From NCBI GenBank assembly GCA_020631735.1, contig CM036223.1, forward strand, positions 5,246,191-5,310,190: a stretch of DNA of 64,000 nt, written 5' to 3'. Below the pieces are notes generated by a model. The model was not told the DNA's origin and ran no database searches. It was given only the letters and a program-made list of their open reading frames with translations. This DNA comes from Saccharum officinarum. Its lineage: Eukaryota; Streptophyta; Magnoliopsida; Poales; Poaceae. Below, in pieces: positions 1-10,631 of the stretch; the stretch's first letter is position 1; each line of letters starts with the position of its first letter. The position numbers and the translations under genes are program-made.

Positions 1-38
1 CTTTTGAGATCGAGTCATTACTCCCTTTGTAGGACTCC

Positions 39-1643
39 CTATGATGAGATCTTGTGGATGTGCTTGAAGTAGTGGTGAATTTCTTCTATCAACCACTTGA
101 GGAGGTGGATGGGGAGCATCAACATCTTGAGCTTGTCCTCGGCTTGTTCATGAGAGACATAAGTGTCTTCATTTTCAACTCTCTCATTCTTGTCATCATC
201 TTGAGGCACACGTGATGAAGATGGTGGATCAACAATTTGTACATCGTCATCATCATCTTTTGGCTTGATGTCTCCCACCGGCATGTTCTTCATGGCCTCC
301 CTCAAGGGTTCATCACCTACATCATCACAATTCTCAATTGCTCCTTGGGAGCCGTTAGATTCATCAAATTCCACATCATATGTTTCTTCAACCAAACCGG
401 TGGCATGGTTAAATACTCTATATGCTTTGGACTTTGATGAGTAACCAACAAGAAAACCAATATCACAACGTCTTTGAAACTTCCCTAGGTGTTGACGCTT
501 CTTGTAGATGTAACATTTGCAACCAAACACCCGGAAGAAAGAGACGTCCGGCTTCTTCCCATTAAGCAACTCATAGGGGGTCTTGCCAAGAAACTTTTGT
601 AGGAAGAGGCGATTTGAAGCATAGCATGCGGTGTTGATTGCCTCGGCCCACAACTTCTCCGGAGTGTTGTACTCATCTAGCATTGTTCTTGCAAGGGTGA
701 TCAAAGTTCGGTTCTTTCTCTCAACTACACCATTTTGTTGAGGAGTGTAGGTTGAAGAGACCTCATGCTTGATTCCAATTTCATCACAATAAGCTTCAAT
801 GTTGGTGTTGTCAAACTCTTTGCCATTGTCACTTCTAATCTTCTTTATCTTGACTTCAAATTCATTTTGAGCTCTCTTTGCAAACTTCTTGAAGCAATTT
901 GCCACTTCGGATTTGTCATGAAGGAAGAAAGTCCATGTATACCTTGAGTAGTCATCCACTATCACAAGACAATAGAGATTACCACCCAAGCTCTTGTATG
1001 TTGTAGGCCCAAACAAATCCATGTGTAGAAGTTCTAGCACTCTTGAAGTTGACATGAAAGCTTTGGTTGGATGAGTGTTTGCAACTTGTTTGCCCGCTTG
1101 ACATGCACTACAAGGTTTGTCCTTTTCAAACTTCACATCCTTCAATCCTCTCACTAGTTCTTTCTTCAATAGCTTGTTGAGAGTGTTCATTCCAACATGA
1201 GCAAGCCTCCTATGCCAAAGCCAACCAAGTGAGGTCTTGGTGAACAAACATGTCATCAAATTTGCATCTTCGGAGGTGAAGTCAACAAGATAAAGATTGT
1301 TGTATCTAAAGCCTTTGAATATCACTTGCTTGTCATCTATCTTTGAAACTTCCACTTCATTTGGTGTGAACAAGCATTGGAAGCCAAGGTCACAAAGTTG
1401 CCCAACGGATAACAAGTTGAAACTCAATGAAGCAACATAGAGCACATTTGAGAGTGAGTGATCATGTGATATTGCAATCTTGCCTATACCCTTGACTTTG
1501 CTCTTTGAATTATCCCCAAATGTGATCTTCTCTTGACATATTCCATTCTCTTCAATGGTGGTGAACATACGAGGATCACCGGTCATATGTTGAGTGCAAC
1601 CACTATCAATAACCCAATGAGATCCACCGGTCTTGTAGTTCAC
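39..1643 (-). pseudogene. pol: Copia A pol fragment: protease, GAG-pre-integrase, integrase
   Basis: This open frame of about 534 codons encodes the first half of copia pol. The aspartic protease motif DSGCTQHMTGD is near residues 14-24. A GAG-pre-integrase zinc segment follows (LWHRRLAHVGM to CSACQAGKQ, about residues 142-185). The integrase core has MDLFGP, VDDYSRYTWTFF, IRSDNGKEF and YTPQQNGVVERKNRTL, so the D, D and E of the catalytic triad are visible. The first codon read here is GTG, not ATG, so this is expressed from gag rather than started independently. Near 115-135 the frame is lost: the linker normally leading to RT (RRNSPLLQAHPQDLIIGSP) is readable in another frame down to base 1, so at least one frameshift separates integrase from RT. 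Confidence 0.92.
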
Positions 1644-1657
1644 CTACACACAAGAGA

Positions 1658-2041
1658 TCAAGCTTTTTGTTTAGGGACCCAAACTTGAGAGGGGCCCTTG
1701 ACTTTCTCCACTAGTGACTTGGCAACCCATATTTTCTTTGGCCTATTCTTGTTTGGGGGACCCAAAAACATGACTTTCATCTTTCCATTTGAATCTTTTC
1801 TTAGCATATAATGAGCATTGAAAGCAAAAGGTCTAGCATGCTTGGGCAAGGGTTGTGGTGGTGGAGTTTTGCATTCATGAGCAAAGTGACCTTCTTGACC
1901 ACACTCAACACATCTCTTTGGTTTGGGCTTTGACTTGCTTTGTTGTTGTTGAGCTTTTGCTTTCTTCTCTTTATTTGCCAAGTACCCAATACCACTTCTA
2001 TCCATCTTCATTACGGTGTTCATGAGGAGCTCACTTTGCAA
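1658..2041 (-). pseudogene. gag: Copia A gag C-terminal segment with second CCHC knuckle
   Basis: A frame of 127 codons that continues the gag of element A in a shifted frame. It contains the zinc knuckle CVECGQEGHFAHEC and ends in WVPKQKA followed by TGA. The equivalent region of element B (end of its single gag frame) has a second knuckle and ends WVPKRN, showing this is one gag split in two here. The break maps to a run of nine A residues on the coding strand (2103-2111). Confidence 0.85.
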
Positions 2042-2064
2042 ATGTTGGCCTCTTGTGAACTTGC

Positions 2065-3999
2065 TTAGACCGGTCTTGAGATGCTCTTTTTCTTGCTTGA
2101 GCTTTTTTTTTCTTCAATGAGTGACTCATTTGTTGGTTGCTTCTCAAGAGCCATCAAACCTTTTAGCTTCTTGTTCTCATTTGCAAGCTTCTCATTCTCA
2201 CACTTGATCTTGGCATAATCATCATAGTTGCTTGACTCAACCACACTCTTGCCTTTGCTACTAGAACCTTGCTCAATGCTTTCAATAATCAAATCATCAC
2301 ATGATGTAGCTATATCACACTTAACAACATAGTTAGTAGCATCATGTGTCTCAAGAGCAAGTTCATTAGCAACCACAAGACTATCATAGTCAATTTTTAA
2401 TGTGGTGTATTTGTCCTTTAGAGAATTATGGCTAGTGATGAGCTCATCATGCTTCTTCTCAAGTTTATCATGTTGATCTTTAAGCTCTTTATAAGAGGTT
2501 TTGAGCTCCTTGAGAGTGGAAGACATCACTTCATTTTGAACTCTAAGCTCACCACTAGTCTTTTGAATATTTTCAAGCTTGGATGAGAGTGATTCATTTT
2601 CATTTTGAAGATCATCATTTTCATTTCTAGTCCTTCTTATGATTTTAGTGTATTTGTTTAGCAATTTTACAAGTTCATCATAAGAAGGTGCGTCATATTC
2701 ATCATCACTATCACTATCATCATTATCATCACTATCATGGTTTTGTACCTTTCGTTCACCCTTGGCCATAAGGCATAGGTGAGTAGTGGACGATGATGGT
2801 GAAGGAGGCGGTGAAGGTGGTGATGAAGATATCGGTGAAGATGATGGCCCCATCACAAATGCGGCAACCTTCTCTTTCTCATCATCGCTCTCATCTTCGG
2901 AGGACTCACAAGATGATTCAATGTCGGTGAGCCAATCACCAACAATGTATGCCTTTCCTCCCTTCTTCTTGTGGAACTCCTTCTTCTTGCCATCCTTCTT
3001 CTTGTATGGCTTGTTCTTCTTCTTTTCTTCTTCTTCATCACTTGAATCATTTTTCTTGCCCTTGTTCTTGTTCTTGTACTTGTCTTTTGGTGGTCTAGGG
3101 CATTGATGAGCTAGGTGGCCAAGTTCACCACAATTGTAGCAATCCATCTCCGAGATTGGCTTTCTCTTGCTACTTGTGAAGAATTTCTTCTTCTTGCCAT
3201 CGAACTTGATGCCACTCTTGTTGAGCTTCTTTAGCATCTTGGTGGTCTTTCTCACCATGAGTGCAAGTGATTCATCATCAACATCACTTTCACTTGAGCT
3301 TTCTTGCACCAACATGGCTTGGCCCTTCTTCTTCTTGTCATGACTAGCTTTGAAGGCCAAGTCTTTCTTCTTGGAAGATGATGAGCCCTCTTCCGGAGTG
3401 ATATGCATGTACATCTCATGAGCATTGATTTTCCCTAATACTTGAGTCGGTGTTGCGGTGGAAAGATCACTTTGGTGAAGCACGGTGACAATGTGACCAT
3501 ACTTCTCAACGGGAAGCACGCTCAAGATCTTCCTTGCAACATCCGATTGGCTCATTTTAGTGAGCCCAAGAGCATTGAGGTCCTCTACAAGAACATTCAA
3601 GCGAGTGTACATGTCATTAGCACTTTCTTTGGGAAGCATCTCAAAAGAATTAATTTTCTTTAAAGCTATGTGATAGCGTTCCTCACGCTCACTCTTAGTT
3701 TCCTCATGGAGAGCACAAAGATTTTCCCACAATTCATGAGCGTTCTTTGCATTACGCACACGATTGAAGATATCTTTGCCTAAGCCCCGGTAGAGTGCAT
3801 TTTTGGCCTTTGCATTCCACCGGTCGTACTTCTCCTCATCACCAATGGGGTTTGCGGGATCCTTGATAGCGGGAAGCCCTTCGGTTGCGGCTCTAAGACA
3901 CCCAACATCTATGGCTTCGAGATACGCCTCCATGCGGATTTTCCAATATGGAAAATCATCCCCCTCAAAGGTGGGAGGTGGTCCTTCCCCGTTAGACAT
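2065..3999 (-). CDS. gag: Copia A gag (capsid/nucleocapsid polyprotein), frameshifted near its end
   Basis: A 644-codon frame beginning MSNGEGPPPTFEGDDF with ATG at 3997-3999, 40 bases inside the primer-binding site. The N-terminal part (about residues 1-210) has the FxYWKxxMEAYL motif of plant copia gag (DUF4219/UBN2 type), followed by lysine/serine-rich linkers. A CCHC knuckle (CYNCGELGHLAHQC) is near residues 286-299 and a long charged coiled-coil-like stretch lies at about 455-600. The last residues (SISRPV) come from the wrong frame after the A9 run at 2103-2111; the true C-terminus is at 1658-2041. The product would form the particle that packages the element RNA. Confidence 0.88.
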   Translation of the reverse strand: MSNGEGPPPTFEGDDFPYWKIRMEAYLEAIDVGCLRAATEGLPAIKDPANPIGDEEKYDRWNAKAKNALYRGLGKDIFNRVRNAKNAHELWENLCALHEETKSEREERYHIALKKINSFEMLPKESANDMYTRLNVLVEDLNALGLTKMSQSDVARKILSVLPVEKYGHIVTVLHQSDLSTATPTQVLGKINAHEMYMHITPEEGSSSSKKKDLAFKASHDKKKKGQAMLVQESSSESDVDDESLALMVRKTTKMLKKLNKSGIKFDGKKKKFFTSSKRKPISEMDCYNCGELGHLAHQCPRPPKDKYKNKNKGKKNDSSDEEEEKKKNKPYKKKDGKKKEFHKKKGGKAYIVGDWLTDIESSCESSEDESDDEKEKVAAFVMGPSSSPISSSPPSPPPSPSSSTTHLCLMAKGERKVQNHDSDDNDDSDSDDEYDAPSYDELVKLLNKYTKIIRRTRNENDDLQNENESLSSKLENIQKTSGELRVQNEVMSSTLKELKTSYKELKDQHDKLEKKHDELITSHNSLKDKYTTLKIDYDSLVVANELALETHDATNYVVKCDIATSCDDLIIESIEQGSSSKGKSVVESSNYDDYAKIKCENEKLANENKKLKGLMALEKQPTNESLIEEKKSSSKKKSISRPV

Positions 4000-4038
4000 C
4001 TTGCTCTAGGCGGTAAAGCCTAAAAGAAGAGCAACACG

Positions 4039-4050
4039 GCTCTGATACCA
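4039..4050 (-). other. Primer-binding site of copia A (tRNA-iMet type)
   Basis: On the minus strand this reads TGGTATCAGAGC, the usual plant copia site complementary to the 3' end of initiator tRNA-Met. It lies two bases downstream of the LTR end, fixing the element orientation and the LTR boundary. Confidence 0.9.
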
Positions 4051-4761
4051 ATTGAAAGGATCAAGATGCCCAAGAGGGGGGTGAATTGGGCTTCTCTAAA
4101 AATTAAATGCAAGAATTAAAACCTACAAGCCGGAATTCACCCCTAGTGTCTACTTGTGTTCCTAGAGAGTCTACCGATACAAAGTTTTGCACCCTAGTTT
4201 CCAATCCTAGTCTAGCATGGCAAGTCTAGGAAGGTAAAACAAGCAATGAAAGTAAATACGAGAATGTAAATGCTTGAATGTAAAGGGGCAAGGAACACGG
4301 CGATGTTTTTCCGAGGTATCGGAGAGTCGCCACTCCCCACTAGTCCTCGTTGGAGCACCCGCGCAAGGGTGTAGCTCCCCCTTGATCCGCGCAAGGATCA
4401 AGTGCTCTCTACGGGTTGATTCTTCGACACTCCGTCGCGGTGAATCACCCAAAACCGCTCACAAGATGAGTTGCGTCATCCACAAGCTCCGCCGGATGAT
4501 CACCAAACTCCCAATCACCACCACGCCGTCTAGGTGATGGCAATCACCAAGAGTAACAAGCTAGAACTCTCACTTGACCACTACGAGCCCAAATGAGAAG
4601 GTGGATGCACACTTGCTACTCTCTAATCGCTAGTGAGGAACTCTCAAGCTTTGATTCTCAAATCTCTATCCTCACTAGTGCTCTTGCACTCCCTTGCACT
4701 CCAAAGGTGTTTCTCAGTTGATCAAATGAGCAAGAGACCTCTAAAAGAGGTGGTGGGGATG

Positions 4762-4769
4762 TATTTATA
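4762..4769 (-). promoter_or_regulatory. TATA box of LTR A
   Basis: The minus strand reads TATAAATA. It lies about 60 bases downstream (minus strand) of the palindromic CCGG/ACGCG array and upstream of the gag leader, the normal place for an LTR core promoter. LTR B has the same octamer in the same relation to its array. Confidence 0.7.
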
Positions 4770-4827
4770 CACCCCACAGACAAAACTAACCGTTACCCGC
4801 TGACTCAGCAAAACACGGGCTGACCGG

Positions 4828-5222
4828 ACACGCCGGTTGAACTGACCGGACGCGCCGGTCGCTCGTAACGGTCAAAATCCGAAAAACAGCTGAGTGACCG
4901 GACGCACCGGTCAGGGGTGACCGGACGCGTCCGATCGTGCAGGAAGCATACTGTACTCGCACCGAACGCGCGACCGCGTCCGATCGGTGATGACCGGACG
5001 CGTCCGGTCGTCTCTGGACCTTACTGGACTATGACCGGACGCGCCGATCACACCCAGGTCGCGTCCGATCGTGTGTTTTCCTCAAGTGACACGTGTCGAC
5101 TACTGACCACCGCATCCGGTCCTTGCGAGGACCACGTCCGATCGTCAGAGCTGAAACCCTAGCCACGGAACTGTACTGACCGGATGCGTCCGGTCATGCC
5201 GAGGACCGCGTCCGGTCATGAC
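4828..5222. repeat. Array of GACCGGACGCGTCCGGTC-like palindromes in U3 of LTR A
   Basis: Roughly a dozen full or half copies of the 18-bp perfect palindrome GACCGGACGCGTCCGGTC occur, with spacers of 5-50 bases and variants such as CGCGCCGGTC and CGCGTCCGATC. The block lies directly upstream of the TATA box. Every unit carries several CpG sites. Confidence 0.85.
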
Positions 5223-5659
5223 AAAACGACCCGAAACTCTCCGAAACGCGTCACAACTTGAACTAAGTTGCTTCCAACTGAACTTTGAGCTATTCTAGAG
5301 CTGCCTAGCGCCAAGTTTAACAAGTGTGCACCACACCTAAACGTAGGACTCGCCTAGGTCAAGCTACTCGCTCATGCCCCCCTTTATAGTATGGCCAAAA
5401 GAGAAAAACGAAGATCCTAACGACTATTCCAAATGTATCTCAACACCTCGACATCTGGAACTAACCGTCCTTAATCTTGACGTCACTCTTTTGAAAACCG
5501 AAACGATTTCCATCAAGGAGCATGAATACCATGGTGCCCAAAGCAGTTAAAACCTCCATGACCTAACTTACCAAAGTTTCTGCAAAACACACGTTAGTCA
5601 TGGTAATAAAGCGTTGTCATCAATTGCCGAAACCAAACCTCGGGGCCTAGATGCTTTCA

Positions 5660-6095
5660 ATGCACTCTTGACATCCATTTGATAGAGCTTGATGTTGTAT
5701 GCACAAGCATATGCTAATAAGATTCTAATAGCCTCTAATCTTGCAACGGGTGCATATGTTTCTCCAAAGTCAAGACCCTCAACTTGAGTGTATCCTTGTG
5801 CTACTAATCTTGCTTTGTTCCTCACAACCATGCCATCTTGATCTTGCTTGTTTCTAAAGACCCACTTAGTGCCAATCACATTGTAGTTCTTTGGCCTCTC
5901 AACAAGTTTCCAAACTTGATTTCTAGCAAAGTTGTTTAGTTCTTCATGCATGGCATTTACCCAATCAGAATCCTTCAATACATCTTCTATCTTCTTTGGT
6001 TCTTCAAGTGACACAAAAGAGTAATGCTCACAAAAGGATGCTAGCCTTGATCTAGTTTGAACACCACTTTGAATTCCACCAATGATTTGGTCCAA
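5660..6095 (-). pseudogene. pol: Copia B reverse transcriptase, N-terminal part, cut by element A
   Basis: Encodes the RT entry region: [19 protein letters not shown], then [42 protein letters not shown] and YQMDVKSA. These are the diagnostic copia RT blocks ahead of the YVDD catalytic box, which is not in the window. The RT homology stops after MDVKSA, where the terminus of element A begins; residues beyond that in the same open frame come from LTR sequence. Upstream, the frame is separated from integrase by stop codons or a shift between 6096 and 6147. Confidence 0.9.
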
Positions 6096-6147
6096 TGGAT
6101 GATCTCTTGCAATACTAGTAGGTTGGAGTATTGGGAGTTAATTGCTT

Positions 6148-7179
6148 TCACTTGCTTGACCTTTGCACTTCATCATGAGAACCACTAGACCTTGCTTGAT
6201 TTGTATCAATTTGCACACTTTGGTTGATCACATGAATATCTTCATCATCAACTTGCCTTGGTCTAATATCACCAATGTCCATGTTCTTCATTGCATTTGA
6301 CAATTGATCTCCTCTCACATCATCAAGGTTTTGAGCTTCATTTTGAGACCCTTGGGTTTCATCAAACTCAACATCATGAACTTCTTTCAAGGTGCCATTT
6401 GTGAGATTCCAAACTCTATATGCTTTGCTTGTGGTAGAATAACCAAGTAAGAACCCTTCATCACATTTCTTTTCAAACTTGCTTAATCTAGTGCCTTTCT
6501 TGAGGATATAACATTTGCAACCAAACACTCTAAAGTATGCAATGTTGGGCTTTTTTCCATTCAATAGCTCATATGGTGTCTTTCCAAGCTTCCCATGGCA
6601 ATAGAGACGGTTACTACAATAGCAAGCCGTGTTGATAGCTTCACTCCAAAATGAATGACTTACATTGTATTCACTAAGCATTGATTTAGCCATATCAACC
6701 AAGGTTCTATTTTTCCTTTCAACTACACCATTGGATTGAGGAGTGTATGTTGGTGAGAATTGATGTCCAATACCAAGATCATCACACAACTCTTCAATTC
6801 TTGTGTTCTTAAACTCACTACCGTTGTCACTTCTAATCTTCTTGATGGTAGTCTCAAACTCATTTTGCACCCTTTTGACAAAAGACTTGAATAGATCATA
6901 AACATCACTCTTGTCATAAAGAAAGAGCACCCAAGTGTATCTAGTGTAGTCATCCACAATCACAAAGCCATACTTGTTGCCACCAATGCTAGTGTATGTT
7001 GTTGGCCCAAACAAGTCCATGTGCAATAACTCAAATCCCTTTGATGTGCTCATTTCACTCTTACTAGGATGTGTATTTCCAACTTGTTTGCCGGCTTGAC
7101 AAGCACTACATGGTTTATCCTTTTCAAAAGTCACATCTTTCAAGCCTCTAACAGAGTCATGCCTCAAAAGTTTGTTCAA
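6148..7179 (-). pseudogene. pol: Copia B integrase
   Basis: This 343-codon frame carries the CSACQAGKQ end of the GAG-pre-integrase segment, MDLFGP, VDDYTRYTWVLF, IRSDNGSEFKN and YTPQSNGVVERKNRTL, so the D, D, E integrase triad is preserved. A chromodomain-free acidic linker follows. It is separated from the protease frame (7180-7614) by a single TAA stop: the minus strand reads ATG AAA TAA TTG AAC where element A reads through. Apart from that stop and the break near 6100-6147 the domain is well preserved. Confidence 0.9.
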
Positions 7180-7614
7180 TTATTTCATTCCAACATGACC
7201 AAGCCTTCTATGCCATAACCAACCCATACTAGATTTACTAAGCAAGCATGATGTCAATTGTGTCTCACTATCATTGAAGTCAACCAAGTATAAGCTACCA
7301 TGTCTAAAACCTTTGAATATTAAGTTTGATCCATCAACACTTATGACTTCAACATCATCACTACCAAATATACACTTGAAGCCAAGATCACAAAGTTGTG
7401 CCACCGATAAGAGATTGAAATCTAAGCTCTCAACTAGCAACACATTAGATATGCTCATGTCTTTTGAGATAGCAATTTTACCAAGCCCCTTGACCTTGCC
7501 TTTCTTGTTGTTGCCGAAAGTGATAGCATCAAAACCACTATTTTGACTTGAATCAATTGATTTGAACATACAAGAATCCCCGGTCATATGTTGAGTGCAC
7601 CCACTATCAAGCAC
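7180..7614 (-). pseudogene. pol: Copia B protease and GAG-pre-integrase start
   Basis: A frame of 144 codons with the protease active-site motif LDSGCTQHMTGDS at its beginning and LWHRRLGHVGMK at its end. The homology actually starts about 12 codons earlier (at about 7640-7650), before the first methionine-like codon counted here. It ends at the TAA noted under the integrase. Gag and pol are in different frames. Confidence 0.88.
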
Positions 7615-7657
7615 CCAATGCCTTCCTTCGGCTTTGTAATTGACCTACAAGACAAGA

Positions 7658-9718
7658 TCAATTCCTTTTAGGTACCCAAACTTGTTTGGGTCCTCCAAGG
7701 TTAGAGACTAAGCTCTTTGGTACCCAAATGGCTTTCTTCTTTGAGCCCATCCATGGTGCACCAATGAACTTAGCATGAACACCATTTGTACCCTTGGCAA
7801 GTATATAGAAAGAATCAAACTTGATTGAGGATACATTAGCATTTGATTTCTTGTTCATGCATTGTTGCTCTATATGACCGACTTGCTTGCAACTTTTGCA
7901 ATAGCTACCATTGTTCTTCACAAAACGAGTTTTGTGAGGAGCAAAAGCGGCCTTGCCTTTCTTGGGGTTATAGCCCAATCCCTCTTTGTAGAGAGAAGCT
8001 CTTTGGCTACCCAAGCACATAAGCAAGCAGTCCTCACCACCATAAGCCTTAGCTAAGGTGTGATTGAGCTCTTTTACCTCCTTCTTGAGATTTTCATTCT
8101 CAACTATAAGTGTGGAGTCACAAGTGAAACCATCACTACTAGATGAGGATGATGTAGATGAGCTACATGAAGGGTTAGTGGTAGCAACAATAATAGGCTT
8201 ATGACAAGATTCATCAATTATATCACATGATATGCCTATGTTGCAAGTTTTAGCTTTCTCAACATTAGTTGGCATGTTTTCACATTTTTCAACTAGAGAG
8301 GAATAATCTTCTTCAAGCTTAGTGTGAGACTTTTGAAGCTTCTTATGGTCTACCTTTAGACTCTCATAAGATGCCCTAAGCTCATCAAGTTCTTGCATAA
8401 GGTTTTTCTTTTTCTTAAGCAAGCCCTTGCACTCCTTTCTAGATTCTTTAAAATGTTGAGTGCAATCTTCTAGCATAGTGATTAGTTCATCTTTAGTGAA
8501 TTCTTCTTCATCACTATCACTATCACTAGCATTATCATTATCACTCTCATCATCGGATGATACCTTAGCGGCCTTAGCCATGAAGCACGATGGAGTGTCA
8601 AAGAGGGAGACCTTCTCTTGGATGGCAATGCTAGCATGTCCCTTCTTCTTGCTCTTGTTGTCATCCTCATCATCACTTGAGGAATCATCACTATCCCATG
8701 TAGCAACATGAGAATCATTCTTCTTCTTATAAGAGGTCTCCTTCTTCTCTAGCTTCTCCTTTTGCTTCTTCCTCTCCTTCTTGATAGCATCTTCATCATC
8801 ACTATCATAAGGACACTTTGCAATGAGATGGTCCTTGCTATGGCATCTAAAGCATCTCATGGTATGCTCACTCTTCTTGGATGAGTTCTTCCTCCTTGCA
8901 CGATAGCCTTTCTTCTTCATGAATTTGCCAAATTGCTTGACAAAGAGAGTTATCTTCTCATCAATGTCATCACTATCATAAGAGCTTGAGTCTTCATCAC
9001 TTGATGATTCAATCTTGGAGTTGCCCTTGGATGTGGTGGCTTTTAATGCCACACTCTTCTTCTTCTCATCATCCTTCTTCTTCTTTTTGACCAACTCCTC
9101 TTTCTCATCATCTTCTCTATATGAATCATCGGTCATCACTTCTTGGAATATTTGTTGAGGAGTTGAATCCTTCAATGTAGTCCTCACTAGCACGGTGATC
9201 AATGTATCAAATCTCTTGGGCAAGCTTCTCAAGAACTTCATAGAGAATTGGTTATCCTTGACCTCCTCACCAAGTGCCTTGAGCTCATTGATAATGACTT
9301 GCAACCTATGAAACATCTCCGGTACACTCTCATCATCTTGCATCTTGAAGCTTGAAAATTTTTCTTGCAAGATATATGCCTTAGCGGTCTTTGTGCCTTC
9401 GGTGCCCTCAAATGTTTCTTCTAGCTTGGCCCAAGCATCATGTGCAACTTCTATGTTCTTCACTTGCTCAAATGTCTTGTCATCTAATGCCTTATGAAGA
9501 GCACTAATGGCAATATCATTACATTGGAGCTTCTTCTCTTCCACCGGTGTAGGTGCTTCCGGATTAGCAACCTCAAATTTTGTTTCGGTGACCTTCCACA
9601 CTTCTCTATTGATTGACTTGAGGTGTGCGGTCATCTTAACCTTCCAATATGCATAATTTGTGCCATCAAAGTGAGGTGCCTTCTTGGTGTTGTTGATGTG
9701 CAAGCTTAATTGAGTCAT
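7658..9718 (-). CDS. gag: Copia B gag, full length (686 aa)
   Basis: An uninterrupted frame from MTQLSLHINNTKKAPHF to WVPKRN, the length expected for this type of gag. It has the DGTNYAYWKVKMTAHL capsid motif near residues 18-33, a first CCHC knuckle (CFRCHSKDHLIAKC) near residue 288 and a second (CKSCKQVGHIEQQC) near residue 617, with acidic and lysine-rich low-complexity linkers and a coiled-coil-like stretch (about residues 420-500) between them. The ATG at 9716-9718 lies about 47 bases from the primer-binding site. It is the only gag in the window without an obvious break. Confidence 0.92.
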   Translation of the reverse strand: MTQLSLHINNTKKAPHFDGTNYAYWKVKMTAHLKSINREVWKVTETKFEVANPEAPTPVEEKKLQCNDIAISALHKALDDKTFEQVKNIEVAHDAWAKLEETFEGTEGTKTAKAYILQEKFSSFKMQDDESVPEMFHRLQVIINELKALGEEVKDNQFSMKFLRSLPKRFDTLITVLVRTTLKDSTPQQIFQEVMTDDSYREDDEKEELVKKKKKDDEKKKSVALKATTSKGNSKIESSSDEDSSSYDSDDIDEKITLFVKQFGKFMKKKGYRARRKNSSKKSEHTMRCFRCHSKDHLIAKCPYDSDDEDAIKKERKKQKEKLEKKETSYKKKNDSHVATWDSDDSSSDDEDDNKSKKKGHASIAIQEKVSLFDTPSCFMAKAAKVSSDDESDNDNASDSDSDEEEFTKDELITMLEDCTQHFKESRKECKGLLKKKKNLMQELDELRASYESLKVDHKKLQKSHTKLEEDYSSLVEKCENMPTNVEKAKTCNIGISCDIIDESCHKPIIVATTNPSCSSSTSSSSSSDGFTCDSTLIVENENLKKEVKELNHTLAKAYGGEDCLLMCLGSQRASLYKEGLGYNPKKGKAAFAPHKTRFVKNNGSYCKSCKQVGHIEQQCMNKKSNANVSSIKFDSFYILAKGTNGVHAKFIGAPWMGSKKKAIWVPKSLVSNLGGPKQVWVPKRN

Positions 9719-9764
9719 TTCTTTTTCACCATAGGTTGTTAAGCCTCAAATAAACGGTGCCTCG

Positions 9765-9776
9765 GCTCCGATACCA
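9765..9776 (-). other. Primer-binding site of copia B
   Basis: The minus strand reads TGGTATCGGAGC, one base different from the site of element A, just inside the LTR edge at 9779. It is consistent with initiator tRNA-Met priming. Confidence 0.85.
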
Positions 9777-10575
9777 CTTGTAAGGTCTAAATGGCTAGAG
9801 GGGGGTGAATAGCCTAATTAAAACTTCTACAAGAAATACTTGATCACAAGTTAGTACGAAAGGTGGCGAAGCAAAAGCACTAGCTCTAACTAATTAAGCA
9901 AGCCACCTACACAAGTCTAGTACAAGGCTATCCACTAAACACAACAACACTATAAGCTAGAAACAAGAAGTAATACGAGAGAAGAGCTTCGAGTGATTAT
10001 ACCGCCGTGTAGAGATGAGAAGTACCAATCAATCAATCGCACAAGAGAAATCCTCGGGAAGAGAATGACACAAGAATTTATTCTGAGGTTCACTTGCTTC
10101 CCGTCAAGCTACTCCTCGTTGTGGCGATACACCCACTTGTCGGTTCGCGAGCTAATCGACTATCAAAAGTCAAGCCCTCGGCGGGCACCGCACAACCGCA
10201 CACAAGATGGGGATCCTCCAAGCCACGAGCTCCACTAGAGTATCCAATTTGCAAACTTCCGCGGGGAAGGATCAAGAACCCCTTACAACACTTGGTGATG
10301 ACTCCAACAATCTTCAATTGCGAGCTCAATCACCTCCGCTGCTCCAAGCCGTCTACCGTGTCGGGAAACACGGAAGAGTAACAAGAAATCCGCAGCAACT
10401 CAAAGATCAAGTGCCTCTAGAATGCAACTCTCAAGCAATGCACTTGAATCTCACTCAATCTCACTCAAGATGTGCAACTATGCAAAGAGATGAGTTGAGG
10501 GATTATTCTCTAGCTCAAAGTATGTCTCTATATCTCAAAATGTGCAAGAGTTACCCTCAAACCCCGGCCAACGTC

Positions 10576-10583
10576 TATTTATA
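10576..10583 (-). promoter_or_regulatory. TATA box of LTR B
   Basis: The minus strand reads TATAAATA about 50 bases downstream of the palindrome array, matching the arrangement in LTR A. Confidence 0.7.
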
Positions 10584-10631
10584 ACGAAGGGGTACGCAGC
10601 TAGCCGTTAGGAACTCATCCAGCCGAAATCA

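Larger units (their letters stand above)
1..5659 (-). mobile_element. Ty1/copia retrotransposon A (3' part outside window)
   Basis: A minus-strand LTR retrotransposon. Reading right to left it has an LTR (5659-4053), a primer-binding site, gag, then protease and integrase; reverse transcriptase, RNase H and the 3' LTR lie left of base 1. The order PR-INT before RT is the copia order. The large gag with two CCHC knuckles and the 1.6-kb LTR fit the SIRE/Maximus lineage (inference). It sits inside the RT region of element B: the B frame stops matching RT exactly where the A terminus (CTTTCA, 5654-5659) begins. The adjacent ATGCA (5660-5664) is the expected 5-bp target copy; its partner is outside the window. 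Confidence 0.9.
4053..5659 (-). repeat. 5' LTR of copia A (about 1607 bp)
   Basis: The LTR is bounded on the plus strand by TGAAAGGATC at 4053 and GATGCTTTCA at 5659, short inverted termini TGAAAG/CTTTCA. It holds a TATA box (4762-4769), an upstream palindrome array (about 4828-5222) and, at its U3 start, a segment like the LTR of element B (AAACCAAAC then CTTTCA). Open frames inside it are not genes. Confidence 0.85.
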
